64,000 bases of DNA from Carnimonas bestiolae (GTDB lineage Bacteria > Pseudomonadota > Gammaproteobacteria > Pseudomonadales > Halomonadaceae). Shown here in pieces: positions 26,502 through 36,512 of the stretch. Every line of letters begins with the position of its first letter. Positions within the stretch are counted from its first letter, which is position 1. The stretch lies in NCBI RefSeq assembly GCF_051251125.1, contig NZ_JBPCZL010000007.1; one strand, given 5' to 3'. Under the pieces are notes generated by a model. It had not been told where the DNA came from, made no database searches, and worked only from the letters and a program-made list of their open reading frames with translations. Position numbers and translations under genes: made by a program.

Positions 26502-29339
26502 ATGTCACAAGGCACCATGGATTTGATGTGGCGAACGTCGCACATGAGTGGGGCGAATGTTCATTACGTTGAGGAGCTTTACGAGCAGTACCTTAACGAC
26601 GCTTCATCGGTCCCCGATGAGTGGCGCCGCTATTTTGATACGCTGCCCACCTACGACGGGGGGCCTGCACAGGATGTGCCGTTGGCTCCCGTACGAGACG
26701 ACTTCGAGCGTCTTGGCCGTCAGGGGCAGCGTACCAAAGCCGCCGGTGGAGGTTCTTCCGACGAAGAGTTCCGCCGTCAGGTACGCGTTCTGCAACTCAT
26801 CAACGCCTACCGCTTCCGCGGTCATCAGCACGCCAACCTCGACCCACTCGGGTTGCGTAAAACAGAATCGGTGCCTGATCTGGATCTCGCTTTCCATCAG
26901 CTCTCCGACTCTGACATGAACACCGAATTTCAGACTGGCTCGCTTTTTATTGGTAAAGAGCGAGCCAAACTGTCTGAGATTGTCGCAGCGCTGAAGAATA
27001 CCTACTGCCGTTCGATTGGCTGCGAGTTCATGCACATCGTTAACACCGATGAAAAGCGCTGGCTGGAAGAGCGCTTTGAATCGGTGCAGGGCAATCCCGG
27101 TTATTCGACCACTCAGCGCGAGCACATTCTTGAGCGTTTGACGGCGGCAGAAGGGCTCGAAAATTATCTGGCCAGCCGTTATCCCGGCACCAAGCGCTTC
27201 GGTCTTGAGGGCGGTGAATCCTTCATCCCCATGGTCGACGAGATGATCCAGCGTGCCGGTAGCTATGGCACCAAGGAAGTGGTCATCGGCATGGCGCACC
27301 GTGGTCGTCTTAACCTGATGGTCAACATCCTGGGCAAAAGCCCCGCCGATCTGATTGATGAGTTCGATGGCAAGCATCCCGAGCACAGCGGTCAGGGCGA
27401 TGTGAAGTACCACAAGGGCTATAGCTCCAATGTCATGACGCCGGGCGGTGAAATTCACCTGGCGCTGGCATTCAACCCTTCGCACCTCGAGATTGTTGGG
27501 CCGGTCGTCGAAGGCTCGGTGCGGGCGCGTCAGGATCGTCGCCGCGATGAAAGCGGTGATCTCGTGCTACCAATCTCGGTGCACGGTGACGCTGCCTTTG
27601 CCGGTCAGGGCGTGGTGATGGAAACCTTCCAGATGTCACAGACCCGCGGTTTTAAAACCGGCGGTACCGTGCACATCGTCATCAATAACCAGGTCGGCTT
27701 TACTACCTCGCGCCGCGAAGATGCGCGCTCGACTGAATACTGCACCGATATCGCCAAGATGGTGCAGGCGCCGATCTTCCACGTGAACGGTGACGATCCC
27801 GAAGCCGTTCAGTTGGTAACCCAAATCGCTATCGATTATCGCCGTCAGTTCCACAAGGACGTCGTTATCGATCTAGTGTGCTATCGCCGGCGCGGTCATA
27901 ACGAAGCAGACGAGCCTTCCGGCACGCAGCCTTCCATGTACGCGGCCATCAAGCAGCACAAGAGCACGCGTGCGCTTTACGCCGATTATCTGGTCAAGGA
28001 AGGCGTTATCAGTGAAGCCCAGGCCAAGGGCATGGTCGATACCTACCGCACTCAGATCGACGAAGGCGATCAGGTGGTCAACGCCTTGGTGAAAGAGCCC
28101 AACACCGCGCTGTTCGTCGATTGGAGTCCATACGTGGGGCAGCGCTGGAGCGATGACGCTGATACCTCGTTCGATGCCAAGCGCCTTGCCGAACTGGCCG
28201 ACAGCATGTGCACCATCCCGTCGGATGTGAGCGTGCAGCGTCAGGTGGCCAAGGTATACGAAGATCGCCGCAAGATGATTACCGGTGAGCTCCCCATGAA
28301 CTGGGGCTTCGCCGAAACACTTGCTTACGCGACGCTGCTTGATGAAGGTCACTTCGTGCGTATTAGCGGTGAAGACAGCGGCCGCGGCACCTTCTCTCAC
28401 CGTCATGCGGTAGTGCATAACCAGAACGACGACTCGACCTGGATTCCTCTGCAGCATCTCAAGGAAGGGCAGCCGGACTTCTGGATTTACGATTCACTGC
28501 TGTCCGAAGAAGCGGTGCTGGCCTTTGAATATGGCTACGCCAACACGGCTCCTGATGGATTGGTGGCCTGGGAAGCGCAGTTTGGCGACTTTGCCAACGG
28601 CGCTCAGGTGGTGATTGATCAGTTTATCTCGTCGGGCGAAACCAAGTGGGAGCGCCTGTGCGGGCTAACGCTGCTGTTGCCACACGGTTATGAAGGTCAG
28701 GGCGCTGAGCACTCTTCTGCGCGTTTGGAGCGCTTCCTGCAACTGTCGGCAGAGAACAACATGCAGGTAGTGCAGCCCACCACGCCAGCGCAAATGTACC
28801 ATTTGCTGCGTCGTCAGGTGGTGCGTCCGCTGCGTAAACCGCTGGTGGTCATGCAGCCGAAAAGCCTGCTGCGTCACAAGGCGGCAATTTCCTCAATGGA
28901 AGAGCTGTCGAACGGCCAGTTCATGAGCCTGATCGATGACCAAAGCGGACAGCAGCCGAGTGACATTCGTCGCGTTATCCTTTGCTCCGGTAAGGTGTAC
29001 TACGATTTGGCGGCCTATCGCGAAGAGCAGCAGCGCAACGACGTTGCCATTATTCGTCTGGAGCAGCTTTATCCGTTCCCCTCCGACAAGCTGGAAGCGG
29101 CGCTGGCGCGCTTCGAGCAGCTTGAAAGCGTATGCTGGTGTCAGGATGAGCCGCGTAACCAAGGGGCATGGTTTATGATCAAGGATGAGCTCGAAGACGC
29201 TATCGCCAACAGTCATCCGGCGCTGGATCGCGTGCTTTCCTATGCTGGGCGTGCTTCTTCAGCTGCACCGGCGGCAGGCTACATGGCCGACCATCTGGCG
29301 CAGCAGAAAACGCTGATTAACGACGCATTCAACAACTAA
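26502..29339 (+). CDS. sucA: 2-oxoglutarate dehydrogenase E1 component
   Basis: A 945-residue thiamine-diphosphate E1 enzyme. Visible: N-terminal peripheral-subunit segment (NVHYVEELYEQYLND), GMAHRGRLNLMVN, GDAAFAGQGVVMET (ThDP/Mg site) and CYRRRGHNEADEP. It decarboxylates 2-oxoglutarate and transfers the succinyl group to the lipoyl arm of SucB. The start at 26502 follows a good AGGGTAG ribosome binding site. It leads the sucAB-lpd part of the cluster after a 173-base gap from sdhB. Confidence 0.97.
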   Translation: MSQGTMDLMWRTSHMSGANVHYVEELYEQYLNDASSVPDEWRRYFDTLPTYDGGPAQDVPLAPVRDDFERLGRQGQRTKAAGGGSSDEEFRRQVRVLQLINAYRFRGHQHANLDPLGLRKTESVPDLDLAFHQLSDSDMNTEFQTGSLFIGKERAKLSEIVAALKNTYCRSIGCEFMHIVNTDEKRWLEERFESVQGNPGYSTTQREHILERLTAAEGLENYLASRYPGTKRFGLEGGESFIPMVDEMIQRAGSYGTKEVVIGMAHRGRLNLMVNILGKSPADLIDEFDGKHPEHSGQGDVKYHKGYSSNVMTPGGEIHLALAFNPSHLEIVGPVVEGSVRARQDRRRDESGDLVLPISVHGDAAFAGQGVVMETFQMSQTRGFKTGGTVHIVINNQVGFTTSRREDARSTEYCTDIAKMVQAPIFHVNGDDPEAVQLVTQIAIDYRRQFHKDVVIDLVCYRRRGHNEADEPSGTQPSMYAAIKQHKSTRALYADYLVKEGVISEAQAKGMVDTYRTQIDEGDQVVNALVKEPNTALFVDWSPYVGQRWSDDADTSFDAKRLAELADSMCTIPSDVSVQRQVAKVYEDRRKMITGELPMNWGFAETLAYATLLDEGHFVRISGEDSGRGTFSHRHAVVHNQNDDSTWIPLQHLKEGQPDFWIYDSLLSEEAVLAFEYGYANTAPDGLVAWEAQFGDFANGAQVVIDQFISSGETKWERLCGLTLLLPHGYEGQGAEHSSARLERFLQLSAENNMQVVQPTTPAQMYHLLRRQVVRPLRKPLVVMQPKSLLRHKAAISSMEELSNGQFMSLIDDQSGQQPSDIRRVILCSGKVYYDLAAYREEQQRNDVAIIRLEQLYPFPSDKLEAALARFEQLESVCWCQDEPRNQGAWFMIKDELEDAIANSHPALDRVLSYAGRASSAAPAAGYMADHLAQQKTLINDAFNN

Positions 29340-29430
29340 AGGGGCGCTGCTGTAGTAAGCGCAGGTGCGCTCCTTTGAGGAACGCCCCACACCGACTGTC
29401 ACAGACACGAGTGTTAAGGAACCAAATAAC

Positions 29431-31041
29431 ATGTCTACCGAGATTAAAGCGCCCAGTTTTCCTGAATCCGTAGCGGAAGGAACGGTCGCTGCCTGGCACA
29501 AGCAGCCCGGAGATAGCGTTGAGCGCGATGAGCTCATCGTTGAAATCGAAACCGATAAGGTGGTGCTCGAAGTAGTGGCCCCCGACTCCGGCGTACTGAG
29601 CGATATCAAGGTTCAGGAAGGCGAAACCTGTGATTCAGAGCAGGTGCTGGGTGTTTTGGGCGCAGCGCAGGAAGGCGGTGAAAGCGCAGCAAGTACAGAA
29701 ACGCCGGCAAGCAGCGCTGATGCAGCCCCTGCGGCAGAAGCGCAGAGCGCTGACTCCTCTGCGCAGAGCACGGCAGCTCCGGCAGCCGCTGGTGGCGCGA
29801 CGCATGAAGTGAAAGCACCGTCGTTCCCTGAATCAGTGGCCGAGGGCACCGTTTCCACGTGGCACAAGCAGCCCGGCGAGCAAGTGGCGCGTGATGAGCT
29901 GCTGGTCGATATCGAAACCGACAAAGTCGTGCTCGAAGTCGTCGCGCCCGCCGACGGCGCGATCAGCGAGATCAAGGCCAATGAGGGCGACCAGGTTACC
30001 TCTGAACAGGTGCTGGCAATCTTCACCGAAGGTGCAGGCGCGGCCGCTTCCGCAGCCAGCGACTCTCCGGCAGCCACCAGCGAGGCATCTTCCGGCGAGG
30101 CGCAAAGCGAAGAAGACGGCGCGTCTCAGGTAGGCAGCAAGTGGTTGTCGCCGGCAGCACGTCCGCTAGCAGCCGAGCATGATCTGGATGTCGAGAAAAT
30201 TGCCGGCAGCGGTCGTAACGGCGTTATTCTCAAGGAAGACGTGCAGAAGGCCATCCAGTCGGGTAGCGCCGCTAAATCCAGCGCTGCCAGCAAGGCTTCT
30301 GCTTCGGCCCCCGCGAAAAGCGCTGAGCTGCCGCAGGGTGATCGCCCCGAACAGCGCGTGCCAATGAGCCGTCTGCGCCAAACCATCGCCAAGCGTCTGG
30401 TGAATGCGCAGCAAACCGCTGCCATGCTGACCACCTACAACGAAGTCGACATGAGCGCGGTGATGGGCCTGCGCAGCCAGTATCGTGACGTGTTCCAGAA
30501 GAAACACGATATCAAGCTGGGCTTTATGGGCTTCTTCGTCAAAGCCTGTACCGAAGCGCTCAAACGCTTCCCTGACGTTAATGCGTCGATCGACGGTACT
30601 GATATCGTCTATCACGGTTATCAGGACATCGGCGTAGCGGTATCTACTCCGCGCGGGCTGGTGGTGCCGGTTATCCGCGATACCGATACGCTGAAAGTGG
30701 CAGACGTTGAGAAGCAGATTGCTGACTTCGGCAAGCGTGGCCGCGACGGCAAATTGGGCATCGAAGACATGACCGGCGGTACCTTCACCATCACCAATGG
30801 CGGTATCTTCGGCTCGATGCTGTCGACGCCGATCCTGAATCCGCCGCAGACCGCCATCCTGGGCATGCATAACATTCAGCAGCGCCCGGTGGCCGTTGAC
30901 GGCGAAGTGGTTATCCGGCCGATGATGTATCTGGCGCTGTCATATGATCACCGCATGATCGATGGCAAGGACGCGGTTCAGTTCCTGGTAGCCGTAAAAG
31001 AGCTGCTGGAAGATCCTGCTCGCTTCCTGCTGGACGTGTAA
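29431..31041 (+). CDS. sucB: 2-oxoglutarate dehydrogenase E2 (dihydrolipoyl succinyltransferase) with two lipoyl domains
   Basis: A 536-residue E2 subunit. Domain order: lipoyl domain 1 (about 3-77, lipoyl Lys43 in ETDKVV), Ala/Ser/Glu-rich linker, lipoyl domain 2 (about 125-200, Lys165 in the same motif), second linker, E1/E3-binding domain (about 237-275) and the succinyltransferase core (about 330-536) with SYDHRMIDG. The E. coli enzyme has one lipoyl domain and about 405 residues, so this one is longer by the second domain and linker. The two domains are near-identical in long stretches (IKAPSFPESVAEGTV against VKAPSFPESVAEGTV), consistent with internal duplication. The start has an AAGGA ribosome binding site. 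Confidence 0.96.
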   Translation: MSTEIKAPSFPESVAEGTVAAWHKQPGDSVERDELIVEIETDKVVLEVVAPDSGVLSDIKVQEGETCDSEQVLGVLGAAQEGGESAASTETPASSADAAPAAEAQSADSSAQSTAAPAAAGGATHEVKAPSFPESVAEGTVSTWHKQPGEQVARDELLVDIETDKVVLEVVAPADGAISEIKANEGDQVTSEQVLAIFTEGAGAAASAASDSPAATSEASSGEAQSEEDGASQVGSKWLSPAARPLAAEHDLDVEKIAGSGRNGVILKEDVQKAIQSGSAAKSSAASKASASAPAKSAELPQGDRPEQRVPMSRLRQTIAKRLVNAQQTAAMLTTYNEVDMSAVMGLRSQYRDVFQKKHDIKLGFMGFFVKACTEALKRFPDVNASIDGTDIVYHGYQDIGVAVSTPRGLVVPVIRDTDTLKVADVEKQIADFGKRGRDGKLGIEDMTGGTFTITNGGIFGSMLSTPILNPPQTAILGMHNIQQRPVAVDGEVVIRPMMYLALSYDHRMIDGKDAVQFLVAVKELLEDPARFLLDV

Positions 31042-31218
31042 ACAGCGCGTGACATAGCGCTCCGCCGGGCGGCCCTTGGGGGCGGCCCGGCCTTCATTCT
31101 TTTGGCACAGGCCAGGGTTATCGTTAAGGCCTCGGCAACGATGCGGCAAGATGCCGCTCTGTCAGGCAGTTAATTTAGCTTGTGCCACACCATTTCTTCT
31201 AACGACTGGAAAGATTTT

Positions 31219-32658
31219 ATGGCCGATAAATTCGATGTAATCGTCATTGGTGCTGGCCCCGGTGGATACGTCGCTGCCATTAGAGCAGCGCAGCTTGGGC
31301 TCAAAACTGCCTGCGTCGAAAAGTGGGTGAACAAGGAAGGCAAAACCGTTCATGGTGGTACCTGCCTCAACGTTGGCTGTATTCCTTCCAAGGCGCTGCT
31401 TGAAAGCTCGCATAAATTTGTGGAAGCACGCGATCATTTCGCTGAGGTAGGTATCGAGGTCGGCGATATCTCGACCAATGTCAGCAAAATGCTCGAATTC
31501 AAACAGTCGGTGATCGCCAAGAATACGGGCGGCATCTCGATGCTGTTCAAGGCCAATGGCGTGACCGCTCTGGAAGGCTCCGGCAAGCTGCTGGCGGGTA
31601 AAAAAGTGGAAGTTACCGGCCACGATGGCGCTAGCGAAACCTATGAAGCCGACAACGTGATCATTGCCTCAGGCTCAGTACCGGTCAATATTCCGCCGGC
31701 ACCGCTCACCGACGACATTATTGTCGATTCCACCGGTGCGTTGGAGTTCACCGAAGCGCCCAAGCGTCTTGGCGTTATCGGCGCGGGCGTGATTGGTCTC
31801 GAGCTGGGCTCAGTGTGGAGCCGCCTTGGCAGCGAAGTGACCGTGCTTGAAGCGCTCGATAGCTTCCTGCCGATGGTGGATGCACAGGTTGCCAAGGAAG
31901 CTCAGAAACTGCTGGGCAAACAGGGCCTTGATATCAAACTGGGTGCCAAGGTAACCGGCTCTAATATCAGCAACGGTGAAGTTGAAGTTAGCTACACCGA
32001 TAGCGAAGGTGAGAAAACGCAAACCTTCGATAAGCTGATCGTAGCGGTTGGTCGCAAGCCTTATACCGAGAAGCTGCTGGCCGACGATGCTGGCATCGCG
32101 CTGGGCGAACGTGGCTTCATTACCGTTGATGACCAGTGCCGCACCAACGTCGATGGTGTTTACGCTATTGGTGATGTCGTGCGCGGCCCAATGCTGGCTC
32201 ATAAGGCTTCCGAAGAAGGCGTAATGGTGGCTGACATTATCGCCGGTCACAGCAAGGCGCAGATGAATTACGACGCTATTCCTAGCGTTATCTACACCGC
32301 GCCGGAAGTGGCCTTCGTCGGCAAGACCGAGCAGCAGCTCAAGGAAGAGGGCGTCGAATACAAAACCGGCTCCTTCCCGTTCTCGGCCAACGGTCGTGCG
32401 CTTGCCAACAATGCGCCGGAAGGTATCGCCAAGGTCATTGCCGATGCCAACACCGATCGCATTCTGGGCGTTCATATTCTGTCGCAGCACGCTGGTGAGT
32501 TGATCGCGCAAGCGGTAACCGCAATGGAGTTTGGCGCCAGTGCCGAAGACATCGGCCTGATCTGCTTCGCGCACCCGACTACCTCAGAGGCTATCCACGA
32601 GGCTGCGCTGGCGGTAGACGGTCACGCTATTCATATGGCAAACCGCAAAAAACGCTGA
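31219..32658 (+). CDS. lpd: dihydrolipoyl dehydrogenase (E3)
   Basis: A 479-residue FAD-dependent disulfide oxidoreductase: FAD motif VIVIGAGPGGYVAA, redox-active CLNVGCIPSKALL, NAD motif GVIGAGVIGLELGSVW, and the C-terminal active-site segment CFAHPTTSEAIHEA with the catalytic His-Glu. It reoxidises the lipoyl arms of SucB. Its place between sucB and sucC matches Pseudomonas-type operons, where this E3 serves the 2-oxoglutarate complex. The ATG at 31219 is preceded by GGAAAG. Confidence 0.97.
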   Translation: MADKFDVIVIGAGPGGYVAAIRAAQLGLKTACVEKWVNKEGKTVHGGTCLNVGCIPSKALLESSHKFVEARDHFAEVGIEVGDISTNVSKMLEFKQSVIAKNTGGISMLFKANGVTALEGSGKLLAGKKVEVTGHDGASETYEADNVIIASGSVPVNIPPAPLTDDIIVDSTGALEFTEAPKRLGVIGAGVIGLELGSVWSRLGSEVTVLEALDSFLPMVDAQVAKEAQKLLGKQGLDIKLGAKVTGSNISNGEVEVSYTDSEGEKTQTFDKLIVAVGRKPYTEKLLADDAGIALGERGFITVDDQCRTNVDGVYAIGDVVRGPMLAHKASEEGVMVADIIAGHSKAQMNYDAIPSVIYTAPEVAFVGKTEQQLKEEGVEYKTGSFPFSANGRALANNAPEGIAKVIADANTDRILGVHILSQHAGELIAQAVTAMEFGASAEDIGLICFAHPTTSEAIHEAALAVDGHAIHMANRKKR

Positions 32659-32726
32659 GACTATTCTTAGGTTGAATACTCGGCAGGGGCCTTTGGAAGT
32701 AAAATTTCCGAGGGCCCTGCACTAAG

Positions 32727-32752
32727 CAGGGCGATGTGAAAACATCGCCCTG
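32727..32752 (+). terminator. hairpin between lpd and sucC
   Basis: An 11-bp perfect stem (CAGGGCGATGT with ACATCGCCCTG) with a GAAA-type loop lies 69 bases after lpd. There is only a short T run, so it may attenuate rather than fully stop transcription into sucCD. Confidence 0.6.
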
Positions 32753-32880
32753 TTTGCGTTTGGGGGAGTTAAAACTCCAGAGCCGCATCGTCAAGCGGGA
32801 CCGGTGGCGAGGTGGGTGGCATTATCGCTACCGGCCGAGCCTTGGCGACACAGACCTGGTTTGCTTGTGGAGTGGTTGCC

Positions 32881-34053
32881 ATGCTGCTGCATGAATACCA
32901 AAGTAAGCAGTTGTTCAAGGAATATGGCCTGCCGGTACTCAATGGCCGCGCCATTGAATCTCCTCTCGAAGTCGCGGATGCATGCCGCGCGTTGGGAGGC
33001 AGCCGGTGGGTTGTCAAAGCACAAGTCCACGCCGGTGGCAGGGGCAAGGCGGGTGGCGTAACGATCGCCCAATCGCCGCAGGAGGCAGAGCAATTTGCCG
33101 AACGCTGGCTGGGCAAGCGATTGGTTACTCACCAAACCGGTGCTGAAGGTCAGCCGGTCAATCGTATTCTGATTGAGCCAGCCGCTTCCATTGACCGCGA
33201 ACTCTATCTTGGCGCGGTCATCGATCGTTCCAGCCAGCGGGTGGTGTTCATGGCCTCTTCGGAGGGCGGCATGGACATCGAGGAAGTTGCGCGCGAGCGC
33301 CCCGAGCGTATCTTTACCGCGACCATCGACCCGCTAAGCGGCGCTCAGCCTTGGCAGGCAAGGGCGCTTGGCTATCAGCTTGGTCTGAACAAGGATCAAC
33401 TCAAGCAGTTTTGTCAGATATTCATCGCGCTGGCGCAGCTGTTCGTTGAACGCGATCTCTCGCTTGTTGAGATAAACCCGCTGGTAATCTCCAATGAAGG
33501 CAAGCTGTGCTGCCTTGATGCCAAGATCAACGTTGATGGCAACGCGCTATTCCGCCAGCCCGATATCGAGGCCATGAACGACACCTCCCAGGAAGATGAG
33601 CGCGAAGTGCGTGCCGCCGAGTGGTCGCTCAACTATGTGGCGCTCGAAGGCAATATTGGCTGCATGGTCAATGGTGCCGGGCTGGCGATGGGCGTCATGG
33701 ACATCATCAAGCTTAACGGTGGTCGTCCTGCCAATTTCCTCGATGTCGGCGGTGGTACCACCCGCGAGCGTGTTGCCGAAGCCTTCAAGATTATTCTCTC
33801 CGATCAATCGGTCAAGGTGGTGCTGGTCAACATCTTTGGCGGCATTGTGCGCTGTGACCTGATTGCCGAAGGCATTATTGGCGCGATCAAGGAGATCGAC
33901 GTTAAGGTCCCGGTAATCGTACGCCTTGAGGGGACTCATGCCGCCGAGGGCAAGCGCCTTCTTGATCAAAGTGGCTTGGACATCATTGCCGCCCAGGGGT
34001 TGGAAGATGCAGCGCAGCGCGCTGTTGCATTGGCGGGGGGAAGCAGCGAATGA
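32881..34053 (+). CDS. sucC: succinyl-CoA synthetase beta subunit (ADP-forming)
   Basis: A 390-residue ATP-grasp subunit. It starts MLLHEYQSKQLF, has KAQVHAGGRGKAGGV (nucleotide binding), SSEGGMDIEEVA, and the CoA-ligase domain with FLDVGGG and NIFGGIVRCD. With SucD it makes ATP (or GTP) from succinyl-CoA. The ATG at 32881 is where family similarity begins; the frame is open upstream. It overlaps sucD by 4 bases. Confidence 0.96.
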   Translation: MLLHEYQSKQLFKEYGLPVLNGRAIESPLEVADACRALGGSRWVVKAQVHAGGRGKAGGVTIAQSPQEAEQFAERWLGKRLVTHQTGAEGQPVNRILIEPAASIDRELYLGAVIDRSSQRVVFMASSEGGMDIEEVARERPERIFTATIDPLSGAQPWQARALGYQLGLNKDQLKQFCQIFIALAQLFVERDLSLVEINPLVISNEGKLCCLDAKINVDGNALFRQPDIEAMNDTSQEDEREVRAAEWSLNYVALEGNIGCMVNGAGLAMGVMDIIKLNGGRPANFLDVGGGTTRERVAEAFKIILSDQSVKVVLVNIFGGIVRCDLIAEGIIGAIKEIDVKVPVIVRLEGTHAAEGKRLLDQSGLDIIAAQGLEDAAQRAVALAGGSSE

Positions 34054-34922
34054 GTATTTTGATTGATCGTTCCACACGCGTTATCTGTCAGGGCATTACC
34101 GGTAGCCAGGGCAGCTTTCACTCCAAGCAGGCACTCGACTACGGCACCCAACTGCTGGGCGGCGTAACGCCGGGCAAGGGCGGCGAGCTGCATCTGGGGC
34201 TGCCGGTGTTTAACACCGTCGCTGATGCCGTTGCCGATACCCATGCCGATGCGACGCTGATTTTCGTGCCTGCACCGCTTTGCAAGGACTCGATTCTTGA
34301 GGCTGCCAACGCGGGAATCAAGCTGATCGTGTGCATTACGGAAGGTATTCCCACCCTCGATATGCTGGTGTGCAAAATCCGCTGCGATGAGCTGGGCGTG
34401 CGTCTGATTGGCCCTAACTGCCCGGGTATCATTACTCCCGGCGAGTGCAAGATGGGCATCATGCCGGCCAGTATTCATCAGCCCGGCAAGGTAGGCATCG
34501 TGTCGCGCTCGGGTACCTTGACCTATGAGGCCGTGAAGCAAACCACCGATTATGGATTTGGTCAGTCGACCTGCGTAGGCATTGGCGGCGATCCGATTCC
34601 CGGTTCCAGCTTTATCGATATCCTGACGCTGTTCGAGCAGGACCCAGCCACCGAGGCGATCGTGATGATCGGCGAGATCGGCGGTACAGCGGAGGAGGAA
34701 GCCGCTGAATTCATTCGTCACCACGTCAGCAAACCAGTGGTGTCCTATATCGCGGGCGTTACTGCGCCGAAAGGTAAGCGAATGGGCCATGCCGGCGCGA
34801 TTATCTCTGGAGGCAAGGGCACCGCGGAAGGCAAGTACGCGGCGCTGGAAGCCGCTGGCGTTGTAACGGTACGTTCGCTGGCGGATATTGGCGAAGGACT
34901 TAAACGTGCGACTGGCTGGTAA
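34050..34922 (+). CDS. sucD: succinyl-CoA synthetase alpha subunit
   Basis: A 290-residue subunit with the CoA-binding Rossmann domain (ICQGITGSQGSFHSKQAL) and the phosphorylated histidine region GHAGAIISGGKGTA. It completes the step from succinyl-CoA to succinate. It is the last gene of the TCA cluster and is followed by a terminator. Confidence 0.97.
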   Translation: MSILIDRSTRVICQGITGSQGSFHSKQALDYGTQLLGGVTPGKGGELHLGLPVFNTVADAVADTHADATLIFVPAPLCKDSILEAANAGIKLIVCITEGIPTLDMLVCKIRCDELGVRLIGPNCPGIITPGECKMGIMPASIHQPGKVGIVSRSGTLTYEAVKQTTDYGFGQSTCVGIGGDPIPGSSFIDILTLFEQDPATEAIVMIGEIGGTAEEEAAEFIRHHVSKPVVSYIAGVTAPKGKRMGHAGAIISGGKGTAEGKYAALEAAGVVTVRSLADIGEGLKRATGW

Positions 34923-34960
34923 CCGACGGCTCTCGTCGTAGCCTGCTATCAACAGGCCAT

Positions 34961-34988
34961 AACGCCGGGCGTGACCCCGGCGTTTTTT
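34961..34988 (+). terminator. sucD terminator
   Basis: AACGCCGGG pairs with CCCGGCGTT followed by T residues, 38 bases after the sucD stop. Confidence 0.9.
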
Positions 34989-35212
34989 GTCCCGAATATA
35001 AGTACGTTATTACATAACAAACAAAGGCTTATCAGGGTTTTATGCGCGCACCAGCCTTCTCTTAACGCTTCTTGGGCGTTAAGCTCTCGCTATAAAGCAG
35101 CGTCGTACACTATCTATCCGGCTATCGGTTATCGCTGCGCCAAGTGCTGCTAATGCTTGGCGGGCTGCCGAATGGGGCGACGCTGACATTCCTGATGCGC
35201 TTGGAGAGCCCA

Positions 35213-36322
35213 ATGAAATCACGTGCTGCTGTTGCGTGGGAGGCGGGCAAGCCGCTTTCCATTGAAGAAATCGACGTTGCAGGCCCTAAGGCGGGCGAGG
35301 TATTGGTGCGCATTGTTGCCACTGGCGTGTGCCATACCGACGCCTTTACGCTGTCGGGCGCTGACCCCGAAGGACTGTTTCCCTCCGTGCTCGGACACGA
35401 AGGTGCCGGTATCGTCGAGGAAGTGGGCGAGGGCGTTACGTCAGTAAAACCCGGCGATCACGTTATTCCGCTTTACACCGCTGAGTGTGGCAAATGTAAG
35501 TTCTGTCTATCCGGTAAAACCAACCTGTGCAGCGCGGTGCGTGCAACGCAAGGTAAAGGCGTAATGCCCGACGGCACCTCTCGCTTTTCGTTCGAAGGCA
35601 AGCCGCTCTATCACTACATGGGCACCTCAACGTTCTCTGAATACACCGTGGTGTCGGAATATTCGTTGGCTAAAGTGAGCTCCGATGCGCCGCTCGATCG
35701 CGTGTGCCTGCTAGGGTGCGGCATTACCACCGGCATCGGCGCGGTGTTTAACACTGCCAAGGTAGAGGAAGGTGCCACGGTCGCGGTATTCGGGCTAGGA
35801 GCGATTGGCCTCTCGGTCATCCAGGGAGCTAAGCTGGCCAATGCGGGGCGCATTATTGCGATTGATCTCAATCCGCAGAAGTTCGACTTCGCGCGTCAGT
35901 TAGGTGCCACCGACTGTGTTAACCCTGCCGATTACGACGCGCCGCTGCAGGACGTCATCGTCGATCTGACCGACGGCGGTGTGGATTACTCGTTCGAATG
36001 TATTGGCAACGTTAACGTCATGCGCCAGGCCTTGGAGTGCTGCCACAAAGGGTGGGGCGAGTCGATCATCATCGGTGTTGCAGGGGCCGGCGAAGAAATT
36101 TCAACGCGGCCCTTCCAGCTGGTGACCGGGCGCGTCTGGCGCGGTAGCGCCTTTGGTGGTGTGAAGGGGCGCACGCAGCTGCCGGGCTATGTATCGCGCT
36201 ACATGGACGGCAAAATCAATATCGATGATTTTGTCACCTACGATCTTAAGCTCGAGCAGATCAATGAAGCCTTCGAACTGATGCACGAAGGCAAGTCGAT
36301 TCGAAGCGTGCTGCACTTTTAA
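35213..36322 (+). CDS. frmA: S-(hydroxymethyl)glutathione dehydrogenase / class III alcohol dehydrogenase
   Basis: A 369-residue zinc alcohol dehydrogenase, the same length as E. coli FrmA. The catalytic zinc site (GVCHTDAFTLSG, GHEGAG), structural zinc cysteines (CGKCKFCLSGKTNLC), and the NAD fold (VFGLGAIGLSVIQG) are visible; SFECIGNVNVMRQALE is typical of class III. It oxidises S-hydroxymethylglutathione formed from formaldehyde. The start at 35213 has a TTGGAGA ribosome binding site. frmB follows, making a two-gene detoxification unit. No frmR repressor is present. Confidence 0.96.
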   Translation: MKSRAAVAWEAGKPLSIEEIDVAGPKAGEVLVRIVATGVCHTDAFTLSGADPEGLFPSVLGHEGAGIVEEVGEGVTSVKPGDHVIPLYTAECGKCKFCLSGKTNLCSAVRATQGKGVMPDGTSRFSFEGKPLYHYMGTSTFSEYTVVSEYSLAKVSSDAPLDRVCLLGCGITTGIGAVFNTAKVEEGATVAVFGLGAIGLSVIQGAKLANAGRIIAIDLNPQKFDFARQLGATDCVNPADYDAPLQDVIVDLTDGGVDYSFECIGNVNVMRQALECCHKGWGESIIIGVAGAGEEISTRPFQLVTGRVWRGSAFGGVKGRTQLPGYVSRYMDGKINIDDFVTYDLKLEQINEAFELMHEGKSIRSVLHF

Positions 36323-36512
36323 CGCAGCCAATCCACTCGTACACGGGCTTGCCTGGGAAGGAACGGCAGGTTGCTAGCGCTGTCTATGCTACGGCGGGCC
36401 CGTTGAGTAAATGTCATGGACGTGGAACGGTACGCTCTTATCCATGCCACTGCGGCGCTGTGCTGATGGGCCCAGCGTCGCTGTCGTTTCAATTCAAGGA
36501 GTGCTTCACGCG

